This document shows, one piece after another, positions 29,532 through 39,331 of a stretch of DNA of 53,571 nt. The stretch comes from Chitinophagales bacterium. GTDB lineage: Bacteria; Bacteroidota; Bacteroidia; Chitinophagales; Chitinophagaceae. Location of the stretch: the NCBI GenBank assembly GCA_015654595.1, contig JAATGQ010000022.1, positions 1 through 53,571 on the forward strand. The letters are read 5' to 3'. The notes under the pieces are model-generated. The model saw only the letters and a list, made by a program, of their open reading frames with translations. It did no database searches and was not told the DNA's origin. The translations under genes and the position numbers were made by a program. Position 1 is the stretch's first letter. Each line of letters begins with the position of its first letter.

Positions 29532-29756
29532 AATCTGGAATTCGCAATTAGGTCAAAAGATACGGAAGATTGTGTTATATTGTCTTACCCGTACTTTCAA
29601 CAATTGGCCGGATGACATTCAACTAGCGCATCTCCAGCAGCAGCAAATTATTTCTGCCAGCCATATTCATCCAGAATGTCTTTAAAAACAGTCCATTATC
29701 GCCGCCTCCTAAAACATACCCTAATTTCATTATATTTTTTTAAACCTGGGTGTCGT

Positions 29757-32370
29757 TTATTGCCCAAAATAATTATCAGGCTCGCGCTTACTGTTCGGAA
29801 ACACAATAGCTATACCCAATACGTCTTTCTGGTTTTCAACGGCAATATCCTTAAACAGCGGCTCTCGGCCGGTGCTGTTTGTCTGTGGCGCACTTTCTTT
29901 CGCGATAAGATACAGCAACAACAAGGGATTCTGCTCGGACCGGTCATCATTGGGATCTCCGGTGCGGCCGGGCAGATCGATCCGCAGGTGTTCGGACTCG
30001 GTCAGCACCCCGATATTATAGCCTTTCTCCGTCGATTTGCGGCTACGACCCGTCCGGTTGACCTGCAGTCCGCCATAGCTGACGGGGGTGGAGGAATAGA
30101 CAGGGGTAAGATTTCCGGCCACCGCCACCGACCATTTCGTCAGTTCAGGATTATAGGGATCATTCAATCGACGACCGATATAGTCGAGCATGCCTTCGGA
30201 ATCAAGCCCCGGACCATATACTCCGTCTCTTTCTACAAACTGATACTGCCGGAGGAAGTCCAGCACCACTTTCCCTTCGACTTTATAATCCGCCAGAAAG
30301 ACACCCGTACCCGGGATCTTCTGAAAAGCACCTCCTGATGCAACGCTGCTGATAAATCGTTCGCCCAGCTCGTAGTTCGCGGTCAGCACATCCGGCTTAT
30401 CCAATGGCATCCAGATCGTCTGCGAAGTACTTCCGCTGAAGGAGACCTTCTGATTGCGGCCGGCGCCCAGTTTATTTGGCGCCGTTATCGAAAGCCGCTC
30501 GTGATCCCGGATAGCCAACGCCATATCCATCGGAGTCATCTCTTCTTCTTCATACCGGTAGATCTCGCTTCTCAATTCTTTCTCCACCAGCGCCAGGTGC
30601 TCGAAAGACTCCCAGATCAGCCCTGTTGTAAATACCCTTGTCAGATCTTCATATCCATGACGATAGCCAAACCAACGGGCCATCTGTAACAGGGTGTCGT
30701 ATTGCTTGCTCTTCCGCAGAAAATAACTGATCATCAGCCCGTCCAGTGTCAGACCCCCGGGAAAGCTGGTTGCCCCCGATAGCAATGACCTTTATTTCTT
30801 CCCGGACGGTATAATCGAGCCGGTCCTCCGATTCGCTGTTCAGCTTTACCAGCCTGACAACCTTCAATACCTCTCCCAACTCTTCCCATACAGAATCGTA
30901 ATCGGGGAAAAGATAATCCAGTACCAATTCCCTCCGGATAGCCTCTGCATTCCTCCGGAAATCATTCCATACTTTTTTAAACTCGTCTTTCAACAAGGAA
31001 CGATGCGCTTTTTTACCGTACCGGCCAGCGATAGCATTGAGATAATCGTCGATCAGCCCTTCGATCGTTGTCATGCTGGTCTTTGTATGCTTTACGTGTA
31101 CAAGCATACTCATCGGCTTTTCCCGATCCCCTCTCAGGTTACGGACCGCACAGGCCAGCAGAAAAGTGTCGATCGCCTCCGTCAGCTTATCCGTCATTTC
31201 CCCATTGTCCACCAGGTCTGTTGTCTCATCAGGTATGATACAGGCGAACTGATCCGACAGCGCACTGTCGAAGATCTGGGAAGTACCGAAATAACCCTCT
31301 GGCTCGGGGAGAGACACGATAAAATCTCTGGGATATAAATCATCGCCGTGTGTATCCAGACTGCTGTTCATATCGATCAGCACATTGGCGAAAGGCGTCG
31401 CGGTATACCCGATATAGGTTTTTCGGGGAAACAGCATCAGCAGTCTCCGGATAGCTGCATTTGTCTTCTGGGGATCGGCGTCCGGATCGTTTGCGTTTGT
31501 GTCGATAGATGCCTGATCGGCCTCATCATCGATCACAAGCAAGGGGATTGAAGCCCGTTGTTCAGCAGGAGCCTGTGCAAGATAATCTATCAGATTGTTC
31601 AACACGGAAACGCGCTTTTTTACAACCGCCAGGATTGTTAGTCCTTTTTCCGCAACATGCCGGAAAGGAGTATTCGTCTTGAAATCCTGGTCACAGGACG
31701 TCAACCTCCACCAGTCATGTAGCTGTCCCGGCATGTCTATATAAGGCTCATCACTTTCTACTTCCTTTATACCTGTCAGCTCCTTGTCCAGTCGGATCTG
31801 TGTCTGCCGCCGCAAGGCATTATGGATACCTGCCAGCACCACGATCAGCCGGTAGCCGGCATCCGCCGCCTTTGCGATCAGCGCGGTAAAATTGGCCGTC
31901 TTTCCACTCTGTACGTATCCAACTACCAGCCCCTTGCAATTAAACTCATTTCTTTGAGGATTGGCAATACTGCGCATGATGGCATGCGTTGCCGAATCTA
32001 TCGACCGCACGATTCTATGGGCATTCTCCTCGCTATACTTTTCGGAAAGAGTCCGGAGAAGGAAGTCTTCCAGCCTCCGCCAATGATAACTATTTGCCGG
32101 ATCTGCATTCTGCGCCAGCCAACGGTCATACCACTCCCGGTCAGTGCCGGGGTCGACGACGACAGCAGCCGGGGGCGGCTCTTCTCTGAGGACAAGATTA
32201 TTATAACGGGCCAGCATCTGACTCTTTACATATTCCTTTTCGTCAGCCGTCATTCTTTTATCCGTGACCGGATCTGGCATATCCAGTTCGCGGATCAGAT
32301 CGAAGGACTCTCCCTTGAACTCGTATTTCTGTTCGAGAAGCAAAAGCATCCTTTCTGCGACTCCGTTCAT
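29757..32370 (-). pseudogene. Z1-domain helicase-like protein with a +1 frameshift
   Basis: Two overlapping frames (30649-32370, 573 residues, and 29757-30785) together make one Z1 protein of about 870 residues. The first part has Walker A GYVQSGKTANF (near 147), the DEAD-type VIDDEADQAS, GYTATPFANVLID and KVIAIGGNQLSRG. It then loses the frame at a run of five C (30754-30758 on the plus strand); dropping one base restores LSRGLTLDGLMISYF and links to LLQMARWFGYRHGYE in the second frame. The intact Z1 gene at 36596 has LSRGLTLEGLVSSYF at the same place, which confirms the repair. The cause may be a sequencing error, phase variation at the homopolymer, or inactivation. It starts one base after the ATPase stop. 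Z1 proteins are superfamily 2-like ATPases of predicted restriction systems. Confidence 0.85.
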
Positions 32371-32371
32371 A

Positions 32372-33988
32372 TCAGAAGATTTTTTCTTTCGTCAGCCGCT
32401 CGAGTGCCTGGGAAGAAACTGCCTTGAAGGTATCGAACAGCTGTTGGTTTTTATCATTCCTGTTGTACAGCTCGGCATAGGCCAGCGAGAAGATCAGTGC
32501 ATCGATAGCGCTGGTGGCAGCCTTTGTAGCTGCCGATTTGTACACGTTGGTATAAAAGGGATGAGAGGCGTTGATGATGACTTTGATTTTCTCGCCTTCA
32601 TTACAAACGATCTTCCACAGCTGGTCTTTGTCCAGCTTGTCGGATACGATTTCAAAGTCCTCTTCCCCGCCATATTTCAGGAATTCCTTTATCTTATTGG
32701 GGCTCCAGCTTCCACCGGGATTCTTTACCTGGACGGCCGTCTCCTGTTTGTCTTCGGGATGCTTTCCATTCATCGACTTTGTCCGGATACCATGGTTGCT
32801 CAATAGCTCTTTTGTGACCCGGCTCATCTCCGCGCCGTTTCTGCGGATAACATTGTTGACAACGAAGTGTTCGTCCGACTTTTTATAGACCGACTTTGCC
32901 TTTTTGATTACCTGCGGATTCACGACAAGTTTCAGATGCTGAAATAGCAATTCGGGGAACTGCACCCTTGCCTTGTTTACCGTGATCCGGAAGAGCTCAT
33001 CCATAGTGGGGTCGATATCGATACTGATTCTCGCCAGCTTGTCGTGCTCATCCTTAGCCTTTGTCCCCTGCCAGCCACCAAAACGGATTAAGCGGTTCGC
33101 CCTGTAGATATAATATCCCTGCCCGTCATTCCAGGATAACAATCCCTTCCCCTCTTTCCAGGCCTCTTCGCTGGAAAAACTCTCTTGCGTGGGCAGGATA
33201 TAGGCTTTAATCTTTACTGCTGTCCGGTAACCAGGAATTTTGAGCTGGGCATCTTCCTTTTTAAGCTCGATCTCCCTCGTCTCCTCTTCCTGCCGGCAAA
33301 AAGGGTCCCAGGGTTTCAGCTTTTCGCCGTTGAGCATGATATTGACCGACCCCGCCTTTCCGAGGCTGCCGTCCAGAAACCGGTGATAGACCATCCGGAG
33401 ATGAAGCTCGAGCTCGTTTTGCATGCGGAAGAAGTAATTCTGCCCCAGTTTGTCATTCGTATAGGAGCGGAATTCATTATTGATCCAGTAAAGGTCATCC
33501 CATAACACCAGGGTACCGGGCTTATCGAATTGCACTTTTTCCTTTGCCAGCAGCTTCTGAATTTCTCCGGGTTCGAGCTGGATCAGCTCCCAGCCCTTGT
33601 TCCGGACATGACTCATATCCCATCTGTAGCCGCAGATGGCAGAGCGGCTTTTCTTTGAAATGACCGTCAGCTCATTACAATGGCTGAGGGATGCGGCTTT
33701 CATTCCCATTCCGAACTTACCCAGATCGTCGGGTCTGTATTCCGTCTGAACGCCGAGACGCATGGCTTCTTCCAGCTCCTTCTCACTCATCCCGCAGCCG
33801 TCGTCTTTTATCCGGCACACAATTTTCCCGGACCGGAATGCAAATGTGACGTCTACATTGGCGGCGGCAACTTTTTCGGTAATGGAATTGTCGACGACAT
33901 CCGCTACAGCGGAGTTAAGATCATACCCGATGGCCCGCAACGCTTCGAACATTCTTGCCGCGTTGGGGATGCTGTTGATTACCTTCAT
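32372..33988 (-). CDS. GHKL ATPase of the MORC/MutL-like restriction-system type
   Basis: The frame is open to 34057, but the ATG at 33988 starts MKVINSIPNAARMFEALRAI, exactly the usual N-terminus of this family, and gives 538 residues. GHKL motifs: N box AVADVVDNSI (Asn34), D-x-G-x-G in KDDGCGMSEKE (62-66) and GKFGMGMKAAS (90-100). Such ATPases beside a cytosine methyltransferase, a Vsr-like nuclease and a Z1 helicase were described by Iyer, Abhiman and Aravind (2008) as restriction-type systems ancestral to MORC proteins. The protein is expected to dimerise on ATP binding and clamp DNA. It overlaps the end of the methyltransferase gene by 68 bases in another frame and is followed by the Z1 gene after one base, so translation is coupled. 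Confidence 0.88.
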   Translation of the reverse strand: MKVINSIPNAARMFEALRAIGYDLNSAVADVVDNSITEKVAAANVDVTFAFRSGKIVCRIKDDGCGMSEKELEEAMRLGVQTEYRPDDLGKFGMGMKAASLSHCNELTVISKKSRSAICGYRWDMSHVRNKGWELIQLEPGEIQKLLAKEKVQFDKPGTLVLWDDLYWINNEFRSYTNDKLGQNYFFRMQNELELHLRMVYHRFLDGSLGKAGSVNIMLNGEKLKPWDPFCRQEEETREIELKKEDAQLKIPGYRTAVKIKAYILPTQESFSSEEAWKEGKGLLSWNDGQGYYIYRANRLIRFGGWQGTKAKDEHDKLARISIDIDPTMDELFRITVNKARVQFPELLFQHLKLVVNPQVIKKAKSVYKKSDEHFVVNNVIRRNGAEMSRVTKELLSNHGIRTKSMNGKHPEDKQETAVQVKNPGGSWSPNKIKEFLKYGGEEDFEIVSDKLDKDQLWKIVCNEGEKIKVIINASHPFYTNVYKSAATKAATSAIDALIFSLAYAELYNRNDKNQQLFDTFKAVSSQALERLTKEKIF

Positions 33989-35600
33989 CAAGGAAAGATT
34001 TAAATATTTTGAATACGACTTTAGCGATCTGATTGGCCAGCAACGGGGGCACTGCATTCCCGACCTGGGTAAACTGTGACGTCCTCGTTCCGCAAAAGAA
34101 ATAGTTATCCGGAAAGGTCTGTATTCTGGCAGCCTCTCTTACCGTCAGGCTGCGGCATTGGGTCGGATCTGGATGGATATAATAATGGCCGTCTTTTGAA
34201 ATATGACTGGTGATGGTCTTGGATGGTTTGTCCCATACCTGAACGCGAAACCGGTCCGCAAAAGTATCAAAGTCTTTTTTATCCGTCACATTTTTATGCG
34301 CGGGCAGTAATGACTCGGGGAAATCACTGAGCACAGGCGAGACTTTTTTTGCCAGCGCAAAGCTCGCAATAAAGAAGTACCGGTGAAGGTCACTCACCAT
34401 ATGCGTCTTGGAAAAATGATTGCAGACTCCGCCGATGTTTTTATCCAGATACCAGTCGGGTCTATACTCGACAGAAGCCGCTTCGTAAGCAATATAGTCG
34501 GCGCCCATCCCATTCTGAGGGGTGTTTACCTGATCAAGATTTTTCCGGATGATCTCCTGTACCTCCGCATCAATCCCCTTAAGCGTGGCTGCTTCACCGA
34601 TACCCGCAACGGCTTCTCTCCAGGCTTCGCTGGTATCGGCGCCTCTTGAAATACCGCTTCGTATACGGGGTAGGCCGGAGAGTACTTTTGAGATGGGTAC
34701 TTCGGGCGCTTTTGTCAGAATATCTGGAATGGCAGTAATATCGTTCCGTACGCCCAGCAGGATAACCCGGTGTCTGGATTGCGGGATGCCGTAATTCTCC
34801 GCCATGATCACATAATCCATCTGTTTGGCATAACCGGGCTTTCCCTCGAAGTCATAACTATTGGGTTTGACCACCAGCGAATAGATCTTATAGCCGGGAC
34901 AAACCAGACTGGTATCCTTGTTCTGGCCTTTGCTGTCCTGCCGGTAAACCGCCGCCGGGTCTGAAAGATCGGTCAGCATTTTATGAAACATATGATTTTC
35001 AGTCGTCTGGGCTGACAACAAGCCCTTTACATTTTCCATCACAAAGACAGAAGGGCTATGAACCGCCAGTATCCGAAGGTATTGTTTATAGAGTCCTACC
35101 CGTTCGTCCTTGCTTTCATCCAGTTTTTTTTCCTGTCTTCTTGACCGGCCCACAACCGAGTAGGCCTGGCAGGGCGGACCACCGATCAGCAGCCAGTCTT
35201 TCCGGCCTGCAAGAGCTGTTTCGATCCGCAGATCTACCTCTGAAGACTTCACGGCTCCTTCCCCTTCGCCGAGCATAGCATGCCAGGCTTCTTCCTGAGC
35301 GGCTTTTGCCTGTTCGGGGTACATAAAGTATAAATTGGAAAGCGATAGCTTTCCTTTCATAAAGTCGTAGTAATCCTCCGGAACCTCTCCGGGCTTAAAC
35401 TGACGGAAGAAGGCTCGCAGCGTCAATGTCTGATGGGCATTAGCTTCCTTTTCCACCGACAAGGCGATCCTGAATATTTCAGTTCCTGGCTTCTCCGAAA
35501 ATGCCGAAAACCCTTCCCCCAGTCCGCCCGGTCCTGCAAACAGGTCAATTACAGGTATAGCCAATCTTGTGCGATTTAAATTTTGGTGATTAATCCGCAA
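33921..35600 (-). CDS. dcm: DNA cytosine-5 methyltransferase
   Basis: A 559-residue C5-cytosine methyltransferase. Motif I is IDLFAGPGGLGEGF (18-31), motif IV GGPPCQAYSVVGRSR (catalytic Cys144), motif VI FVMENVKGLL (near 190), motif VIII QSRHRVILLGVR and motif X QVGNAVPPLLANQI. It transfers a methyl group from S-adenosylmethionine to C5 of cytosine within a target sequence that cannot be read from the gene. An insertion of about 70 residues between motifs I and IV makes it longer than typical (about 350-450). It follows the vsr gene after 35 bases. It should protect host DNA from the nuclease activity of this wing. Confidence 0.93.
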   Translation of the reverse strand: MRINHQNLNRTRLAIPVIDLFAGPGGLGEGFSAFSEKPGTEIFRIALSVEKEANAHQTLTLRAFFRQFKPGEVPEDYYDFMKGKLSLSNLYFMYPEQAKAAQEEAWHAMLGEGEGAVKSSEVDLRIETALAGRKDWLLIGGPPCQAYSVVGRSRRQEKKLDESKDERVGLYKQYLRILAVHSPSVFVMENVKGLLSAQTTENHMFHKMLTDLSDPAAVYRQDSKGQNKDTSLVCPGYKIYSLVVKPNSYDFEGKPGYAKQMDYVIMAENYGIPQSRHRVILLGVRNDITAIPDILTKAPEVPISKVLSGLPRIRSGISRGADTSEAWREAVAGIGEAATLKGIDAEVQEIIRKNLDQVNTPQNGMGADYIAYEAASVEYRPDWYLDKNIGGVCNHFSKTHMVSDLHRYFFIASFALAKKVSPVLSDFPESLLPAHKNVTDKKDFDTFADRFRVQVWDKPSKTITSHISKDGHYYIHPDPTQCRSLTVREAARIQTFPDNYFFCGTRTSQFTQVGNAVPPLLANQIAKVVFKIFKSFLDEGNQQHPQRGKNVRSVAGHRV

Positions 35601-35635
35601 ATATTACTTTTTTGTCAACAATATCAGCGACAATT

Positions 35636-36073
35636 TTATCCCACCCCTTCCACCTCGGCCCGATCCCGGATTGCTGCCGCCAGTGCCGCAAGCGTTCCCT
35701 CCGCCCTGCCCTTCTTCAGCTGACACTCCCAGACGACAAAGACCCGCCAGCCCATAAAGGTCAGCTGGCTTATATTCTTCACGTCGTTGGACCGGTTCGT
35801 ATTTATTTTGGTCATCCATTTTTCAGGATTTGTCTTTGGGACAACAAAATAGGCGCAACCCTCATGCCCATGCCAGAAACAGCCATGGACAAAAACAACA
35901 GCCTTGTACCGGGGCAACACAATGTCCGGCCTCCCGGGCAGGGGGGCATGGATTCTGTACCTGAAGCCTTTTGAAAATAAATATCTCCGGACCATCAGTT
36001 CGGGCTTGGTGTCCTTACCCCGGATCCGGCTCATGTTGTAACTTCTTGTCTCCTTTGAATGAACGTCCGCCAT
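35636..36073 (-). CDS. vsr: Vsr-type very-short-patch-repair endonuclease
   Basis: A 145-residue nuclease. The start MADVHSKETRSYNMSRIRGK with DTKPELMVRRYLFSKGFRYR is the hallmark N-terminus of Vsr. GRPDIVLPRYKAVVFVHGCF carries the catalytic aspartate (Asp50), and FVHGCFWHGHEGC carries the histidines and zinc-binding cysteine. Vsr nicks DNA 5' of T:G mismatches caused by deamination of methylcytosine. Its place directly before a C5 methyltransferase fits that repair role. In GHKL/Z1 restriction systems a Vsr-like protein may instead serve as the restriction nuclease (inference). It is the first gene of the leftward wing. Confidence 0.95.
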   Translation of the reverse strand: MADVHSKETRSYNMSRIRGKDTKPELMVRRYLFSKGFRYRIHAPLPGRPDIVLPRYKAVVFVHGCFWHGHEGCAYFVVPKTNPEKWMTKINTNRSNDVKNISQLTFMGWRVFVVWECQLKKGRAEGTLAALAAAIRDRAEVEGVG

Positions 36074-36595
36074 ATCCTCATCAGTAACAGGCAGAATTTA
36101 CGCTTTTTTTGCTGACGACATGCCCGTTAACACATTTAAACTTTCAAACTACGTATTTTGTTTATTTTCAGTCGACCTTACTTTTCCTTTGCCATCGATT
36201 GGACAGTATCTGTAAGATTGGAAATCGAAGTAAATGCCGTCGATCGGGAGAAACAACAGTATCCATTACTTATACTCTGCAGAATTGACGACCGCCGCGA
36301 TGAAACACAACAAGCGGACAGAGATTGCCATTTCCAGGAAGAACAACAGAAAATATCACACTAACGTCCATCCCAACTTTCGATTTGTTATGGGAATAAA
36401 TCATATCAGCCTTAAGCGTTATCTGAAGAGAGAAATTCCGGTTTACCGTAAGTTGTTTTATGGATTTTTTTTAATTTTATTTCTTCCGTTAAGGCTCCTT
36501 GTTTTTTAGACCAAACCCATTCCCGGATTACCGTGTTTTAACGGTACGGGGTATCTTTTTTATTTCGTTAACTTACATTAACTGCCGGATTGACT
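36074..36595. promoter_or_regulatory. divergent promoter region between the two defence wings
   Basis: A 520-base gap separates the divergent vsr and right Z1 genes. A 91-codon plus-strand frame (36234-36509) is present but has no start context and a low-complexity hydrophobic end; I do not consider it a gene. The part just before the right Z1 gene is AT-rich. I cannot define a -33/-7 pair with confidence. Both wings must be controlled from here, so joint regulation is likely. Confidence 0.5.
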
Positions 36596-39331
36596 ATGAA
36601 TATATTCGAGCTTATCAGAACGCATGTCGAGACCCTTCGGACCGAAAGCGGGCAACCCCCTATCGAAGTCGTAAATCAGATCATAGCATCAGACACCGCA
36701 AAAGCCCAGATAATTCTGACTGCCAACATCTTTAAGATAAGCATCAACAATCAGTCACTGGATGAGGCGCTCCTGATGTATAAAGCTCAGATCCAGAGAG
36801 TTGTTGCTATGGAAGATGGCTTATTCCGGGACCGGGATCTCGCCAACGGATACACGCTTACGGAAGAGGAATCCTCCTGCTGGGGCAACTACTACAATAA
36901 GCTGGTCCATGAGGGACGCAGCCCGGAGGACCTGAGCAGGATCATTGACGAATGTAATGTTCTGGTCCAGCAATTCCTTCCACAGCCGGCTCAGAATGCT
37001 TTCAGACGCGGGCTGGTCATCGGGCAGGTCCAATCCGGGAAGACGACTATCTTTAACGGAGTCATCTCTGCGGCTGCTGATATAAATTTCAATCTGATAC
37101 TCATTCTTTCCGGTACCCTGGAAAGTCTGAGAAAACAAACCCAGAAGCGGATCATGAGAGACGTCACCGCTCCATGGGGGACTAACAATGTCAATCCGCC
37201 GTTTTATTTCACCTGGATCTCCGATCCGGACAATCCGGGCTTACGCGTTGCAGGGCGAGCCAACCATACGCTACCCGAGCTGAGTAATCCCGGCAGAAGA
37301 CAGGTTGCTATTGGTGTCTTTCTTAAAAATGCAGCTGTTCTGAACAATCTTAAAAATTTCCTGAAAACAATCAATCCATTCGACCAGCGCAATATCCGGG
37401 CATTAATTATAGACGATGAAGCAGACCAGGCTACACCGAATGCAGGTGTCAACCAGAATACGATCACGGCGATCAACAGAGCAATAAAATCTTTAGTCAT
37501 CCCTTCGGTCCTCGACAGTTGCCCGACCCAGGGTCAGACATCCTACCTGGGATTTACGGCCACCCCCTTTGCCACCCTGTTGAATGAAGGTGGAGAAGAC
37601 ACTTTATATCCGAAAGACTTTTTATACTTTTTACGTTCCTCGGACCGCTATTTTGGCCCCTGGCAGTTGTTCGGCAATCCCGACGAAGTAGAAGGCGAAG
37701 AAACGATTATTCCACTGGACGTCATCCGGATCCTGTCCGATAACGATATCAATGCCACCGTTCCACAGACGGGTAGACCCAAGCCGCCTTATGTACCAGT
37801 GGTATCCGGTGGGCTGCTCAAGGCCATACGCTGGTATGCGCTGGCTGCAGCCGCAAGAAGAGTTACCGATCCCATGTCCTGGTCTACTATGTTAATCCAT
37901 ACCAGTAGCAAAACGTCCGACCACGAAGCGCTTTTCAGAGCGGTCAATGCGTTCTGCGCGGACCTGCCGACGGACTGGTCAGTCAACCAATGGGAATGGA
38001 AAGCCCTGTGGGAACAGGAAACGCAGCTGGTTACGCTGAACAATTTCGCACAGGCCTTTCCCCGTTATGGCAATCCTGCTCCGGTGAATTATCCGGAGTG
38101 GAATCAGTTAGCGGGCATGATGGACCAGGTCATCCGGGATATAAGGATCAAAGTGGATAACAGTCTGTATGGCGGTTCGGAAAGGCTTCAGTACGATGAG
38201 GATGCTCCGGCATCTGACAGATTGCAGATTGCCATTGGCGGCAACACCCTTTCGCGTGGACTAACGCTGGAAGGACTGGTCTCTTCCTATTTTGCAAGAC
38301 GAATAAACGCCTACGACACGCTCTTACAGATGGGACGCTGGTTCGGCTATCGGCAGGGGTACGAACTGCTTTGCCGGCTATGGACGACCGAAGCTCTTAA
38401 AACCGCGTTCAGAGATCTGGTCATCATGGAATTAAATCTGAGAAAAAGTCTGCAGATCTATCTGCAGGGACAGAGCCCTGCGGATAAAGCACCGGTCATT
38501 ACCAGAATGCCATCGATGGCCATTACCAGACAAAGCGTTCTTGGCAATACCCAGGTCGTCGAAGCAGATTATTCCGGCGCCGCGCCGCAGACCATCTCTT
38601 TTGTCAACCAGCGTGACTGGCTGCAAAACAATCTGGCCGTAACACATGATCTGCTGGCCCAGGCGGATCAGTACCTTGCTCCCTCTTCTCCGGACACAAA
38701 CAAACTTATCTACAACAACGTGCCCGTAAATCTGATACTCGCCTTTATCAGGAATTTCAACTTCTGGCCGACTACCAATACGTTTAACAAGCGGCACATG
38801 CTTGATTTTATCGAGCGGAACAACAACCTCTACAGCCTCTGGTCTGTCGTGGTTATGGGAGGTAACAAAGAAAGAACATTTGGCAGAGGGACTAACACTG
38901 TGCGTATGATCAACAGAAGCCGGATCAAAGGGATGGGGGAAACACCAGGAAAAGCGCCCGTAGACATCAATATAAAATCGCTCCGCGCGACAAGAGATCT
39001 GTTAAGCGACAGAACCGACCTGCTCCCTTCGGGAGTGGTGCCAGAAGAGGATATGTGGGACATAAGAAGGAAAAATAACCTTAACCCCGTCTTACTTATC
39101 TATCCTATCGATAAAGATTCAGCACCACTGCCCAACAATTCCAACCCGCAAAGAACCAACCTCGATGCCGTGGAAGATATCATCGGTATCTCATTAATTA
39201 TGAGTCCTCCCGGCGGCCAGAAAGGGGCAGTAGGTATCAGCCTCCGACTGGAAGACGTCTATTCCAACGATGATGACGCCGACAGCAACCCTGACCTGCA
39301 GAATCCTCTTACTTCAACACCGGCGATATGA
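36596..39331 (+). CDS. Z1-domain helicase-like protein, intact copy
   Basis: A 911-residue protein from the ATG at 36596; an in-frame TTG six bases earlier is less likely. Walker A is IGQVQSGKTTIFNG (near 144), the Walker B/DEAD-like motif IIDDEADQAT (near 271), motif III GFTATPFATLL (near 319), then IAIGGNTLSRGLTLEGLVSS (near 547) and LLQMGRWFGYRQGYELLCRL (near 577). The order is that of superfamily 2 ATPases with a Z1 domain. It is a distant paralogue of the left Z1 gene and lies head-to-head with the left wing. Its stop overlaps the next start (ATGA), so the two are translationally coupled. Its likely role is ATP-driven DNA remodelling or translocation for the nuclease that follows. Confidence 0.93.
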   Translation: MNIFELIRTHVETLRTESGQPPIEVVNQIIASDTAKAQIILTANIFKISINNQSLDEALLMYKAQIQRVVAMEDGLFRDRDLANGYTLTEEESSCWGNYYNKLVHEGRSPEDLSRIIDECNVLVQQFLPQPAQNAFRRGLVIGQVQSGKTTIFNGVISAAADINFNLILILSGTLESLRKQTQKRIMRDVTAPWGTNNVNPPFYFTWISDPDNPGLRVAGRANHTLPELSNPGRRQVAIGVFLKNAAVLNNLKNFLKTINPFDQRNIRALIIDDEADQATPNAGVNQNTITAINRAIKSLVIPSVLDSCPTQGQTSYLGFTATPFATLLNEGGEDTLYPKDFLYFLRSSDRYFGPWQLFGNPDEVEGEETIIPLDVIRILSDNDINATVPQTGRPKPPYVPVVSGGLLKAIRWYALAAAARRVTDPMSWSTMLIHTSSKTSDHEALFRAVNAFCADLPTDWSVNQWEWKALWEQETQLVTLNNFAQAFPRYGNPAPVNYPEWNQLAGMMDQVIRDIRIKVDNSLYGGSERLQYDEDAPASDRLQIAIGGNTLSRGLTLEGLVSSYFARRINAYDTLLQMGRWFGYRQGYELLCRLWTTEALKTAFRDLVIMELNLRKSLQIYLQGQSPADKAPVITRMPSMAITRQSVLGNTQVVEADYSGAAPQTISFVNQRDWLQNNLAVTHDLLAQADQYLAPSSPDTNKLIYNNVPVNLILAFIRNFNFWPTTNTFNKRHMLDFIERNNNLYSLWSVVVMGGNKERTFGRGTNTVRMINRSRIKGMGETPGKAPVDINIKSLRATRDLLSDRTDLLPSGVVPEEDMWDIRRKNNLNPVLLIYPIDKDSAPLPNNSNPQRTNLDAVEDIIGISLIMSPPGGQKGAVGISLRLEDVYSNDDDADSNPDLQNPLTSTPAI

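Noticed and set aside
29676-30338. 220-codon plus-strand frame opposite the left Z1 gene
   Set aside because: It is antisense to clear Z1 coding sequence (WFGYRHGYE region and C-terminal part) and has no motifs of its own.
36234-36509. 91-codon frame between the two defence wings
   Set aside because: No start context, basic then low-complexity hydrophobic composition, and it fills the divergent control region. It is most likely chance.
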